The notes under the pieces: model-generated
Databases searched by the model: none
What the model was told of the DNA's origin: nothing
The model's input: only the letters and a program-made list of their open reading frames with translations
Assembly (NCBI GenBank): GCA_937138475.1
Contig: CAKZPD010000014.1
Coordinates: 25,948 to 89,947 of the forward strand
DNA: 64,000 nucleotides
Origin: an uncultured Sulfitobacter sp.
Lineage (GTDB): Bacteria; Pseudomonadota; Alphaproteobacteria; Rhodobacterales; Rhodobacteraceae
Direction: 5' to 3'
Part shown: piece by piece, positions 26,131-34,288 of the stretch
Layout of the letters: every line of letters starts with the position of its first letter
Numbering within the stretch: the stretch's first letter is position 1
Made by a program: the position numbers and the translations under genes

Positions 26131-26149
26131 TGCGGAACTTGGTTTCGCA
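26131..26149. promoter_or_regulatory. Imperfect palindrome upstream of the acyl-CoA operon
   Basis: TGCGGAAC-TTG-GTTTCGCA is a near-perfect 8-3-8 inverted repeat (one mismatch per arm pair), 68 bp before the first gene of the six-gene operon. It could be the site of a fatty-acid-type regulator; no regulator gene is adjacent. Confidence 0.35.
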
Positions 26150-26216
26150 GGGCGGAATTGCTTGGCGGGGCCATGGGGCGTGCCGGGTGCAGATCCAAGC
26201 GGGAAGGAATGATCAG

Positions 26217-28310
26217 ATGACAAATGTCGTGAGTTTTGAGCGGCGCGGTGAAATCGCGGTGATCACGGTGCAGAACCCGCCGGTGAATGCGTTGAGCCAT
26301 GCGGTGCGGCTGGGGTTGGGTGCGGCGTTTGATCGGGCGGAGACCGAAGAGGGCATCCGGGCGGCGGTTTTGGCCGGGGCCGGGCGGGCGTTTATTGCCG
26401 GGGCGGATATCAAAGAGTTCGGCAAGGCGCCGCAAGAGCCGCATTTGCCCGATCTGTGCGACCGGATTGAGGCGTCGCCCCTGGTGGTGGTTGCGGCGAT
26501 GCATGGGGTGTCTTTGGGGGGCGGTCTAGAGGTTGCGTTGTCGGCGCATTACCGGATTGCCGATCCGGGGGCCAAGGTCGGTTTGCCCGAAGTGCATCTG
26601 GGGCTTTTGCCTGGCGCGGGGGGCACGCAGCGATTGCCGCGATTGACCGGGGCGCAGGCGGCGATTGATATGATTACCTCCGGGCGTCATGTGGGCGCGC
26701 AAGAGGCCAAGGCGCTGGGCATTATTGATGAGATCGCGTCGGGTGATCCGGTTGAGGTCGGGGTGGGCTATGCCCTGCGCCTGTTGGAGCAGGGGGCGCC
26801 GCGTCGTCCGGTCAGCGCCATGCCGGCGCCGGCGGCGTTGGATTGGGATGGCGTTTATGATCAGGTGTTGCGTCGCGGCCGGGGGCAGATTGCGCCCGCC
26901 ACGGCGGTGCGGGCGGTGCAGGCCGCATCCGAGCAGCCTTTTGCCGAAGGGATCAAGACCGAACGGGCGCTGTTTTTCGAGCTGATGCAGACAGATCAGC
27001 GCCAAGGGATGATCCATGCGTTCTTTTCCGAACGGGCGGTCAGCAATCTGCCTGAATTGGCCGGGGTGGCGCCGCGCAATCTGGCGCATATCGGTGTGAT
27101 CGGTGGTGGCACCATGGGGGCGGGGATCGCGACGGCGGCCCTTTTGGCGGGTCTGCCGGTGGTCTTGCTTGAGATGAGCCATGAGGCCGCCGAGGCCGCC
27201 AAGGCGCGCATTGCCGGCAATCTGGCCGGGGCGCTTAAGCGCGGCAAGATCAGCCAGGAACAGCATGATGCGATATTGGATCAGGCGCTGACCCTTGCGA
27301 CCACCTATGACAGCTTGGCCGATGTGGATATGGTCATCGAGGCGGTCTTTGAGGAAATGGATGTAAAAAAGGCGGTCTTTGCCAAGCTGGACGCGGTGTG
27401 CAAGCCGGGGGCGATTTTGGCCAGCAATACATCCTATCTGGATGTGAATGAGATCGCGGCCTCGACGTCGCGGCCGGCGGATGTGTTGGGGCTGCATTTC
27501 TTTTCTCCGGCCCATGTCATGAAGCTGCTTGAGGTGGTGGTGCCCGATGATACCGCCGCCGATGTGGTGGCGACCGGGTTCGCGCTGGGCAAACGTTTGG
27601 GCAAGGTGGCCGTGCGCGCCGGGGTTTGCGATGGCTTTATCGGCAACCGTATCTTGTCGACCTATCGCACCGCTGCGGATCATATGATCCTGGATGGCGC
27701 CAGCCCGTTTCAGATTGACCAAGCCTTGGTGGCATTTGGCTTTGCCATGGGACCATATGAGGTGGCGGATCTGGCCGGGCTTGATATCGGTTGGGCCATG
27801 CGCAAGCGGCTGGCGCCAACCCGCGACCCACGCGAACGCATTGGCGATTATCCCGACCGCCTGTGCGAGGGCGGGCACTTTGGGCAAAAGACCGGCAAGG
27901 GGTTTTATATCTATGCGCCGGGCCAGCGGGGCGGCACCCCCAACCCCGAGGTGCTTGACCTGATCACGGCGGAACGCGCTGCCAAGGGGATCACCCCGCG
28001 CACCTTCACCGATGCGCAAATCATCCGGCGCTATATGGCGGCGATGGTCAACGAGGCGGCCAAAGTCGTGGGCGAAGGGATTGCGCGCCGGCCGTTGGAT
28101 GTCGATATGACCTTGCTTTTTGGCTATGGGTTCCCGCGTTATCGCGGGGGGCCGCTCAAATGGGCCGATATCACCGGGTTGGCGGGAATTTTGTCTGATA
28201 TCAAGGACTTTGCCAAAGAAGATCCGTATTTCTGGCAGCCGGCCCCATTGCTGGAGCAATTGGTTTCCGAAGGGCGCAGCTTTGACGATCTGAACAAGGC
28301 GGCAGGCTGA
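26217..28310 (+). CDS. Enoyl-CoA hydratase / 3-hydroxyacyl-CoA dehydrogenase fusion (FadB/PimF-like)
   Basis: Bifunctional beta-oxidation enzyme, 697 residues. The crotonase domain (1-190) has both catalytic glutamates, E105 in GGLEVAL and E125 in GLPEVHLG. The NAD domain begins with IGVIGGGTMGAGIA at about 292, has catalytic H427 in LHFFSPAHVMKLLEVV, and is followed by the C-terminal 3HCDH domains. It hydrates enoyl-CoA and oxidises the 3-hydroxyacyl-CoA. The ATG at 26217 follows GGAAGGAA. Its stop overlaps the next start by one base. The sequence style resembles PimF of pimeloyl-CoA degradation. Confidence 0.92.
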   Translation: MTNVVSFERRGEIAVITVQNPPVNALSHAVRLGLGAAFDRAETEEGIRAAVLAGAGRAFIAGADIKEFGKAPQEPHLPDLCDRIEASPLVVVAAMHGVSLGGGLEVALSAHYRIADPGAKVGLPEVHLGLLPGAGGTQRLPRLTGAQAAIDMITSGRHVGAQEAKALGIIDEIASGDPVEVGVGYALRLLEQGAPRRPVSAMPAPAALDWDGVYDQVLRRGRGQIAPATAVRAVQAASEQPFAEGIKTERALFFELMQTDQRQGMIHAFFSERAVSNLPELAGVAPRNLAHIGVIGGGTMGAGIATAALLAGLPVVLLEMSHEAAEAAKARIAGNLAGALKRGKISQEQHDAILDQALTLATTYDSLADVDMVIEAVFEEMDVKKAVFAKLDAVCKPGAILASNTSYLDVNEIAASTSRPADVLGLHFFSPAHVMKLLEVVVPDDTAADVVATGFALGKRLGKVAVRAGVCDGFIGNRILSTYRTAADHMILDGASPFQIDQALVAFGFAMGPYEVADLAGLDIGWAMRKRLAPTRDPRERIGDYPDRLCEGGHFGQKTGKGFYIYAPGQRGGTPNPEVLDLITAERAAKGITPRTFTDAQIIRRYMAAMVNEAAKVVGEGIARRPLDVDMTLLFGYGFPRYRGGPLKWADITGLAGILSDIKDFAKEDPYFWQPAPLLEQLVSEGRSFDDLNKAAG

Positions 28311-29509
28311 TGGATCTGAGCTATAGCGACAGCGAACGGGCGTTCCGCGCCCAGGTGGTGGCGTTTCTGAAGGCGAACCTGCCCGAGGCGCTTGCCGAAA
28401 AGGTGCGCCTGGGCCGGGCGCTGACCCGCCAGGACCATGATGATTGGCACGCGATCCTGAATGCCCAGGGCTGGCTGGCCAGCAACTGGCCACGCGCCTT
28501 TGGCGGGGCGGAATGGAACGCGGTGCAGCGCCACATCTTTGAGGAAGAATGCGCCCTGCATCACGCCCCGCGCATTGTGCCATTTGGGCTGTCGATGCTG
28601 GCGCCGGTGCTGCAAAAATTCGGCTCAAAGGCGCAGCAGGATTATTGGCTGCCGCGTATCCTTAGCGGAGAAGATTGGTGGTGCCAGGGATATTCCGAAC
28701 CGGGCGCCGGGTCTGATCTGGCGTCGCTCAAGACGATGGCGGTGCGCGACGGCGATCATTACGTCGTGAATGGGCAAAAGACGTGGACCACGCTGGGCCA
28801 ATACGCCAACATGATTTTTTGCCTGGTGCGCACGGATAAGACCGCCAAGCAACAAGAGGGCATCTCTTTTCTGCTGATCGACATGAATACCCCCGGCATC
28901 GAGGTGCGCCCGATTGTCCTGTTGGACGGCACCCCCGAGGTCAACGAGGTCTGGTTCACCGACGTGCGCGTGCCGGTTGAAAATCTGGTCGGCACGGAAA
29001 ATCAGGGTTGGACCTATGCCAAATATCTTTTGACCCACGAGCGCACGAATATCGCCGGCGTTGGGTTTTCCTTGGCGGGGCTGCGGGCGGTCAAACGGTT
29101 GGCGGCGATGGAACGTTCGGGCGGCAAGCCATTGGCGCAAAATCCATATTTTGCCGCGCGTCTTGCCAAAGTCGAGATGGATCTGATGGCGATGTCCACG
29201 ACCAACCTGCGGATCATATCGCGGGCGGCTGCGGGGCAGGCGCCGGGCGTCGAAAGTTCGATGCTCAAGGTCAAGGGCACGATTATCCGGCAGGAAATCA
29301 ACGATCTGGCCCGGCGGGCGGCGGGGGCCTATGCGCTGCCCTTTGCCTCAGAGGCGGTGGATCGCAGCAACGCGCCCACCCCCGATCCATCAGAGGCCGG
29401 GCCCGTGGCGGCCCAATATTTCAACAATCGCAAACTGTCGATCTTTGGCGGGTCGAATGAAATTCAGCGCCAGATCATCGCCAAGACAACCCTGGGGGCG
29501 GGCCAATGA
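28310..29509 (+). CDS. Acyl-CoA dehydrogenase, large-subunit type (PimC-like)
   Basis: FAD enzyme of 399 residues that introduces the 2,3 double bond in an acyl-CoA. Motifs include WWCQGYSEPGAGSDLASLKT, the flavin-contact VNGQKTWTTLGQYA and the C-terminal FGGSNEIQRQIIAKTTLG. It is immediately followed by a second, smaller dehydrogenase. This two-gene arrangement is the one known for PimC/PimD pimeloyl-CoA dehydrogenase, suggesting a heteromeric enzyme for a dicarboxylyl- or otherwise modified acyl-CoA. Confidence 0.88.
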   Translation: MDLSYSDSERAFRAQVVAFLKANLPEALAEKVRLGRALTRQDHDDWHAILNAQGWLASNWPRAFGGAEWNAVQRHIFEEECALHHAPRIVPFGLSMLAPVLQKFGSKAQQDYWLPRILSGEDWWCQGYSEPGAGSDLASLKTMAVRDGDHYVVNGQKTWTTLGQYANMIFCLVRTDKTAKQQEGISFLLIDMNTPGIEVRPIVLLDGTPEVNEVWFTDVRVPVENLVGTENQGWTYAKYLLTHERTNIAGVGFSLAGLRAVKRLAAMERSGGKPLAQNPYFAARLAKVEMDLMAMSTTNLRIISRAAAGQAPGVESSMLKVKGTIIRQEINDLARRAAGAYALPFASEAVDRSNAPTPDPSEAGPVAAQYFNNRKLSIFGGSNEIQRQIIAKTTLGAGQ

Positions 29510-30639
29510 ATTTTGAGCTAACCCAAGAGCGGCAAATGCTTCAGGATACGCTGCGCCGCTTTTTGGCCGATCGCTATGGTGTGGCGGTGCGGCAGGAAAT
29601 TCTGCGCAGCCCGGCGGGCCAGTCCACCGAGATTTGGCAAGCTTTGGCTGATCTGGGCATTCTCGCCGCCCTCTTCTCCGAGACCGACGGCGGGTTTGGC
29701 GGCGGCGGCTTTGATCTGGCCGTGGTGTTCGAAGAACTGGGCCGCGCCGGGGTGGTTGAACCGGTGCTGGATACCGGGGTGCTGGCCGGCGGTTTGATTG
29801 CCGCCCTGGGCGACACGGCACAGCGCGCCCAGCTTGAGGTGCTGATGGGCGGTGGATTGCAACTGGCCTTTGCCCATGGCGAACCGGCCAGCCGCTATGA
29901 GCCAAGCTGGGTGGAAACCACCGCGCAGCTGACGGGTGACCAGGTGGTGCTGACCGGGCGCAAGGCCGTGGTGATCAACGCCGAGGCCGCCGATTATCTG
30001 ATCGTTTCCGCCCGTGAAAGCGGCGCCGTGGATGCGCCAGAGGGCGTGTCGCTGTTCATGGTTCCCGCCAACAGCACGGGCCTTGCGGTGCAGGGCTATC
30101 CTTTGTTGGCCGGTGGGCGCGCCGCCGAGGTCACGTTGGACGCGGTGCAATTGCCGGCAACCGCCCGTCTGGGCCCGGCTGGGGGTGCGGCCCCTGCGAT
30201 TGCCACCGCGCTGGCCCGCGCCGCCGTGGCCCTGGGCGCCGAGACCCTGGGCGCCATGGAAACAGCCGCGCGGCTGACCCGCGATTATCTGATGACCCGC
30301 AAACAGTTTGGCCGCCCAATCGGCAGCTTTCAGGCGCTGGCGCATCGGATGTCTGACATGCTGATCGAGCTAGAGCAGGCGCGCTCGGCCGTGATCAATG
30401 CCGCAGGGCACCTGAATGATGATGACCGCACCCGCGATCTGCATATCAGCGCCGCCAAGAACCTGCTGGGCCGCGCCGGGCGGTTGCTGGCCGAAGAAAG
30501 CATCCAGATGCATGGTGGCATTGCCATGACCCAGGAATACGAGCTGGCCCATATCGCCAAACGGATCATGATGGCCGACCACCGCTTTGGCGACGAAGAT
30601 TACCACATGGAGCGGTTCATTGCCCTTAGCGCCCAGTAA
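29506..30639 (+). CDS. Acyl-CoA dehydrogenase, small-subunit type (PimD-like)
   Basis: A 377-residue acyl-CoA dehydrogenase homologue overlapping the previous one by ATGA. The N-terminal helical domain (MNFELTQERQMLQDTLRRFL), a divergent middle domain and the C-terminal RKQFGRPIGSFQALAHRMSD and SIQMHGGIAMTQEYELAH motifs are present. The weak middle region suggests a partner subunit rather than a second independent enzyme. Confidence 0.86.
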   Translation: MNFELTQERQMLQDTLRRFLADRYGVAVRQEILRSPAGQSTEIWQALADLGILAALFSETDGGFGGGGFDLAVVFEELGRAGVVEPVLDTGVLAGGLIAALGDTAQRAQLEVLMGGGLQLAFAHGEPASRYEPSWVETTAQLTGDQVVLTGRKAVVINAEAADYLIVSARESGAVDAPEGVSLFMVPANSTGLAVQGYPLLAGGRAAEVTLDAVQLPATARLGPAGGAAPAIATALARAAVALGAETLGAMETAARLTRDYLMTRKQFGRPIGSFQALAHRMSDMLIELEQARSAVINAAGHLNDDDRTRDLHISAAKNLLGRAGRLLAEESIQMHGGIAMTQEYELAHIAKRIMMADHRFGDEDYHMERFIALSAQ

Positions 30640-31051
30640 GGCCGCCGGCCTGATCAAGGATGAAACCGGCGCCCAAAGCCTGATCGGCTATGTGGTGGAT
30701 GTGGGCGGCGGCGATGGCTGTGGGCGTTGCTGGTTGGATATCGGCCCGCAGCACCTGAACCGGCACGGTATGTTGCACGGCGGTATCGCGGCGGCGCTTT
30801 TGGACAATGCCAGCGGCACCACCGGATCGCTCAGCGTGGATGCCAGCGGCAAGGTGCCCTTTCTGACCGTCAGCCTGACCACCCAGTTCATCGCCCCGAT
30901 TGGCGCCGGCCGTGTGACGGCAACCGGCCGCCTTATGGGCGGTGGGCGCAGCCTTTTGTATATTGATGCCCAATTGCATTGTGACGCCGGGCGGCTGATT
31001 GCCAGCTCAACCGGGGTGTTCAAAAAAGTCCCAGCGGAGCGCCTGACATGA
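30620..31051 (+). CDS. PaaI-type hot-dog thioesterase
   Basis: A 143-residue hot-dog protein with the PaaI-class active-site segment NRHGMLHGGIAAALLDNASG. It would hydrolyse stalled acyl-CoA esters. There is no ATG: the best start is TTG at 30620, preceded by GGAG at 7 bp, overlapping the previous gene by 20 bp; a TTG at 30587 is the alternative. It overlaps the next gene by 4 bp. Confidence 0.82.
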   Translation: MPLAPSKAAGLIKDETGAQSLIGYVVDVGGGDGCGRCWLDIGPQHLNRHGMLHGGIAAALLDNASGTTGSLSVDASGKVPFLTVSLTTQFIAPIGAGRVTATGRLMGGGRSLLYIDAQLHCDAGRLIASSTGVFKKVPAERLT

Positions 31052-31833
31052 CAGCAGAACTGCAAGATCTGGGGGATCGCCTGATTGTCTGGAACGGCAA
31101 TGGCGCCCGTCGCGGCGCGCTGACCCCTCAGTTTTACGATACTCTGGCACAGGCCCTTGACCGGGCTGCCGCGCCGCAGGTGCGATCGGTCATCCTGACG
31201 TCGCGGGATGATTTCTTCTGTGCTGGCGGGGATCTGAACGTGTTGATCGAACGCCGCCGTCTCAGCGCACAAGAGCGCCGCGACAAAATCGACGGGCTGC
31301 ACGATCTGGTGCGCGCCATCCGCGCCTGCCCGGTGCCGGTGATCGCCGCGATCAAGGGCGGCGCCGCCGGGGCGGGGATGTCGCTGGCCCTGGCGTGCGA
31401 TATGATCATCGCCGCCCAGGACGCAAAGTTCACCGCGGCCTATGTCAAGGCCGGCCTGGTGCCCGATGCAGGCCTGACCAGCGCGCTGGCCCGCTTGGTG
31501 CCGCGCAGCCTCGCGATGGAACTATGCCTTTTGGGCCGTCCGATCACCGCACAGCGCCTAGCGGATCTGGGGGTGGTCAATCTGCTTTGTGATGCCGATC
31601 AGGTGCTGCCCCAGGCCCATGCGCTTGCCGATGCCTTGGCGCGTGGCCCGCGCCAGGCCCAGGGGGTGATCCGCGGTCTGGTCAGCACCGCCTATGAAAC
31701 CACCGAAGCCCAAGCCCTCAATCTTGAGCGCGACGCCATGGCCGCCGCCGCCGCCGCCCCCGAGGCCGGCATCGGTATTGCCGCCTTCCTGGCCAAACAG
31801 CGCCCCGATTTCAGCGACCCCCAGCCAGAATGA
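31048..31833 (+). CDS. Crotonase-family enoyl-CoA isomerase/hydratase
   Basis: A 261-residue crotonase-fold protein. The oxyanion-hole segment KGGAAGAGMSLALACDM lacks the first hydratase glutamate, and the second site is GLVPDAG with Asp. This pattern is typical of PaaG-like or delta3-delta2 enoyl-CoA isomerases, so isomerisation is more likely than hydration. It would move double bonds of unsaturated intermediates into the position needed by the FadB-like enzyme. Overlaps by 4 bp on both sides. Confidence 0.83.
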   Translation: MTAELQDLGDRLIVWNGNGARRGALTPQFYDTLAQALDRAAAPQVRSVILTSRDDFFCAGGDLNVLIERRRLSAQERRDKIDGLHDLVRAIRACPVPVIAAIKGGAAGAGMSLALACDMIIAAQDAKFTAAYVKAGLVPDAGLTSALARLVPRSLAMELCLLGRPITAQRLADLGVVNLLCDADQVLPQAHALADALARGPRQAQGVIRGLVSTAYETTEAQALNLERDAMAAAAAAPEAGIGIAAFLAKQRPDFSDPQPE

Positions 31834-33302
31834 CGGACCGGGTCGAAGATTTTCTGGCCGCGCAATCCTCCGCCCGCCCACAGGCCCCCGCGCTGTCAGA
31901 CAGCCTGGATCAGCGCTGGACATTCGCCGAACTGGACCGCGCCGCGCAGGCCGGTCAAACCGTTCTGTCCGGCGTCGGTGTAGGGCCCGGCGACCGGGTT
32001 GTCATCGTGCTGGAAAACTGCAACGCCGCCGTTGCCATGCTGTTTGCCGCCTGGCGCCTTGGCGCGGTGGCCGTGCCCATCAACGCCCGCCAAAGCCCGC
32101 CCGAACTGGCGCGCGTGTTGGCCCACGCTGGCCCCGCCGCCGTGGTCTATACCTCGCTCGCCTCGCCCGATGCGGCGCAGCATGCCGCGGGTGCCGGGGC
32201 AACCCGCCATCAGGGCGCCTTTGGCATGATTGATGTGGCGGCCCATCCGCGCGGCGCACCTGCACCCGATCCGGACCTGGCGGTGCTGCTCTATACCACC
32301 GGCACGACCGGCACCCCCAAGGGCGTCATGCTCAGCCATGCCAACCTGCGCTTTGGCGGGCTGGCTTCGGCGCGGCTGCGGCAAATGACGGCAGATGACC
32401 TGATCTATGGGGTACTGCCCATGACCCATGTGTTTGGCCTGGCCTCGGTGATGGTGGCGGGGGTCTCTGCCGGTTGCCCTATCCGCCTCGAGGCGCGCTT
32501 CAGCGCCGCCACCCTTTATCAGGCCCTGCAAGACGGCGTCAGCCTGCTGCCTGCGGTGCCACAAATGCACGCGCTCTTGATGCAATACACCCAAAGCAAG
32601 GCCATGCCCCGGCTTGGCTCAACCCGGTTGCGATATGTCTCCTCAGGGGCGGCGCCGCTTGACCCTGAATGGAAGCGCAAGGCCGAAGCCTTCTATGGCG
32701 TGGCTCTGCAAAATGGCTATGGCCTGACCGAAACCACAGCCGGTGTCTGCGCCACAACCCACCCCATCGGCCTGGCCGATATCTCGGTTGGCCCGCCCCT
32801 GCCGGGCGTCCAGATCAAGATCGACCCGGCCACCAATGAAATCCTGACCCAAGGGCCCAATGTCATGCTGGGCTACTTTAACAACCCCCAAGACACAGCC
32901 GCGGCCTTTGCCGCCGATGGCTGGCTGCGCACCGGGGATCTGGGGCGGATCGACGACAAAGGACAGCTGCATATCCTCGGCCGCCTGAAAGAGCTGATTA
33001 TCCACGGCGGGTTCAACGTCTACCCTCCCGAAGTCGAGGCGGCCCTGAATGCCCACCCCCAAGTGATCCAATCCGCCGTTATCGGCCGCCCGCGCAACGG
33101 CGACGAAGATATCCTGGCCTTTGTGCAGGTGGCTGATGAAAACGCCCTGCAGCCCGAAACCCTGCACACCTTCGTCAAGGACCGCCTCGCAGGCTATAAA
33201 CGCCCGGCGCAAATTATCCTGACAACCAACCTGCCAACCGCACCGACCGGTAAAATCCTCAAACACCGCCTGCTTGACAGCTTCGCCGATCACCTGACCT
33301 AA
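31830..33302 (+). CDS. AMP-forming acyl-CoA synthetase (PimA/FadD-like)
   Basis: Activates a carboxylic acid to its CoA thioester, 490 residues. All ANL motifs are present: P-loop YTTGTTGTPKGVML, YGLTETTAG, WLRTGDLGRID, hinge GRLKELIIHGG and the terminal catalytic Lys in PTGKILKHR. As last gene of the operon it supplies the substrate for the upstream dehydrogenases. Chain-length preference cannot be read from sequence. Confidence 0.9.
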   Translation: MTDRVEDFLAAQSSARPQAPALSDSLDQRWTFAELDRAAQAGQTVLSGVGVGPGDRVVIVLENCNAAVAMLFAAWRLGAVAVPINARQSPPELARVLAHAGPAAVVYTSLASPDAAQHAAGAGATRHQGAFGMIDVAAHPRGAPAPDPDLAVLLYTTGTTGTPKGVMLSHANLRFGGLASARLRQMTADDLIYGVLPMTHVFGLASVMVAGVSAGCPIRLEARFSAATLYQALQDGVSLLPAVPQMHALLMQYTQSKAMPRLGSTRLRYVSSGAAPLDPEWKRKAEAFYGVALQNGYGLTETTAGVCATTHPIGLADISVGPPLPGVQIKIDPATNEILTQGPNVMLGYFNNPQDTAAAFAADGWLRTGDLGRIDDKGQLHILGRLKELIIHGGFNVYPPEVEAALNAHPQVIQSAVIGRPRNGDEDILAFVQVADENALQPETLHTFVKDRLAGYKRPAQIILTTNLPTAPTGKILKHRLLDSFADHLT

Positions 33303-33359
33303 GGCGCGGCCCGCCAAGAATTGCGATGCCGGGGTTCCCAAAGGCCAATCCCAGGCAGG

Positions 33360-33405
33360 TTCTTTTGTTCAAAAATATCTCGGGGGTCTGGGGGCTGGCC
33401 CCCAG
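33360..33405 (-). repeat. Dispersed gene-end repeat, copy 3 (variant with a longer hairpin)
   Basis: On the minus strand, CTGGGGG-loop-CCCCCAG (7-bp perfect stem, 33388-33405) is followed by ACCCCCGAG and then ATATTT, TT, GAACAAAAGAA. The 3' half equals the other copies but the GC block is replaced by a stronger stem. It begins 42 bp after the rpe stop, in the rpe orientation, and looks like a terminator. Confidence 0.75.
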
Positions 33406-33447
33406 CCTGCAACCACAGGCGTCCCCCGCCGGGCCGATGCGGCCCGC

Positions 33448-34134
33448 TCAGCCCGCCTCGGCCGCCGCGCGGATGTTGCGAATATTGGCGCCATAAACCT
33501 CGGGGTTGTGGACCGACCCGCCCCGAAACACGGCCGACCCGGCCACAAGCACATCAGCGCCGGCCTGTGCCACAAGAGGGGCAGTGACCGGATCGACCCC
33601 GCCGTCAATTTCAATATGGATAGGTCGATCGCCAATCATCGCGCGCAGCTGCGCCACCTTGGCGATTTGCGATGCAATAAACTTTTGCCCACCAAAGCCG
33701 GGGTTGACGGTCATCACGCAGACCAGATCGACCATATCCAAAAGCGGCTCGGCCGCGCTGGCCGGTGTGCCTGGATTAAGCGCCAGACCGGCTTTGGCAC
33801 CCGTGGCGCGAATGGCCTGCAAGCTGCGATGGATATGCGGCGTGGCCTCCAGATGCGCGGTAATCACATCGGCCCCAGCCGTGGCAAAGGCGTCGATATA
33901 GGGATCGACAGGGGCGATCATCAAATGCACGTCCATGATCCCCTTGATATGCGGCCGGATTGCGGCGCAGGTGGCCGGGCCAAAGGTGATGTTGGGAACG
34001 AAATGCCCGTCCATGACATCGACGTGCACCCAATCGGCGCCTTGCGCTTCGATGGCTTGGCATTCGGCGCCAAAATTGGCGAAATCTGCCGACAGGATGG
34101 AGGGGGCGATTTTCACGCGGCGATCAAATGTCAT
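33448..34134 (-). CDS. rpe: Ribulose-phosphate 3-epimerase
   Basis: Interconverts ribulose 5-phosphate and xylulose 5-phosphate in the pentose phosphate pathway. The 228-residue TIM barrel has APSILSADFANFG, the metal/acid motif HVDVMDGHFVPN, MTVNPGFGGQKFI and IEIDGGVDP. The start at 34132-34134 gives the normal length. It converges on the acyl-CoA operon. Confidence 0.95.
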   Translation of the reverse strand: MTFDRRVKIAPSILSADFANFGAECQAIEAQGADWVHVDVMDGHFVPNITFGPATCAAIRPHIKGIMDVHLMIAPVDPYIDAFATAGADVITAHLEATPHIHRSLQAIRATGAKAGLALNPGTPASAAEPLLDMVDLVCVMTVNPGFGGQKFIASQIAKVAQLRAMIGDRPIHIEIDGGVDPVTAPLVAQAGADVLVAGSAVFRGGSVHNPEVYGANIRNIRAAAEAG

Positions 34135-34246
34135 GGCGGGGGCCTTTGGTTGCGGTTTGGATGCCAGCGCTATAGCCCTTGCGGGCTTGCCGGCGCAAGG
34201 CATTGGCTGCGCGTTCTTGCGGCGGCGGGGCGTGACGCAGGGCGTG

Positions 34247-34281
34247 GGAGCCTCCGGCGGGGATATTTAAGAACAAAAGAA
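34247..34281 (+). repeat. Dispersed gene-end repeat, copy 4 (AA type)
   Basis: CCTCCGGCGGGG, ATATTT, AA, GAACAAAAGAA on the plus strand. It lies 7 bp past the stop of the reductive dehalogenase gene, in the opposite orientation to that gene, as copy 1 does relative to moaE. Confidence 0.8.
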
Positions 34282-34288
34282 GCAAGCG

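Noticed and set aside
26526..28628. A 700-codon open frame opposite the FadB-like gene
   Set aside because: Composition is typical of antisense frames in GC-rich DNA and it spans two real genes without its own motifs.
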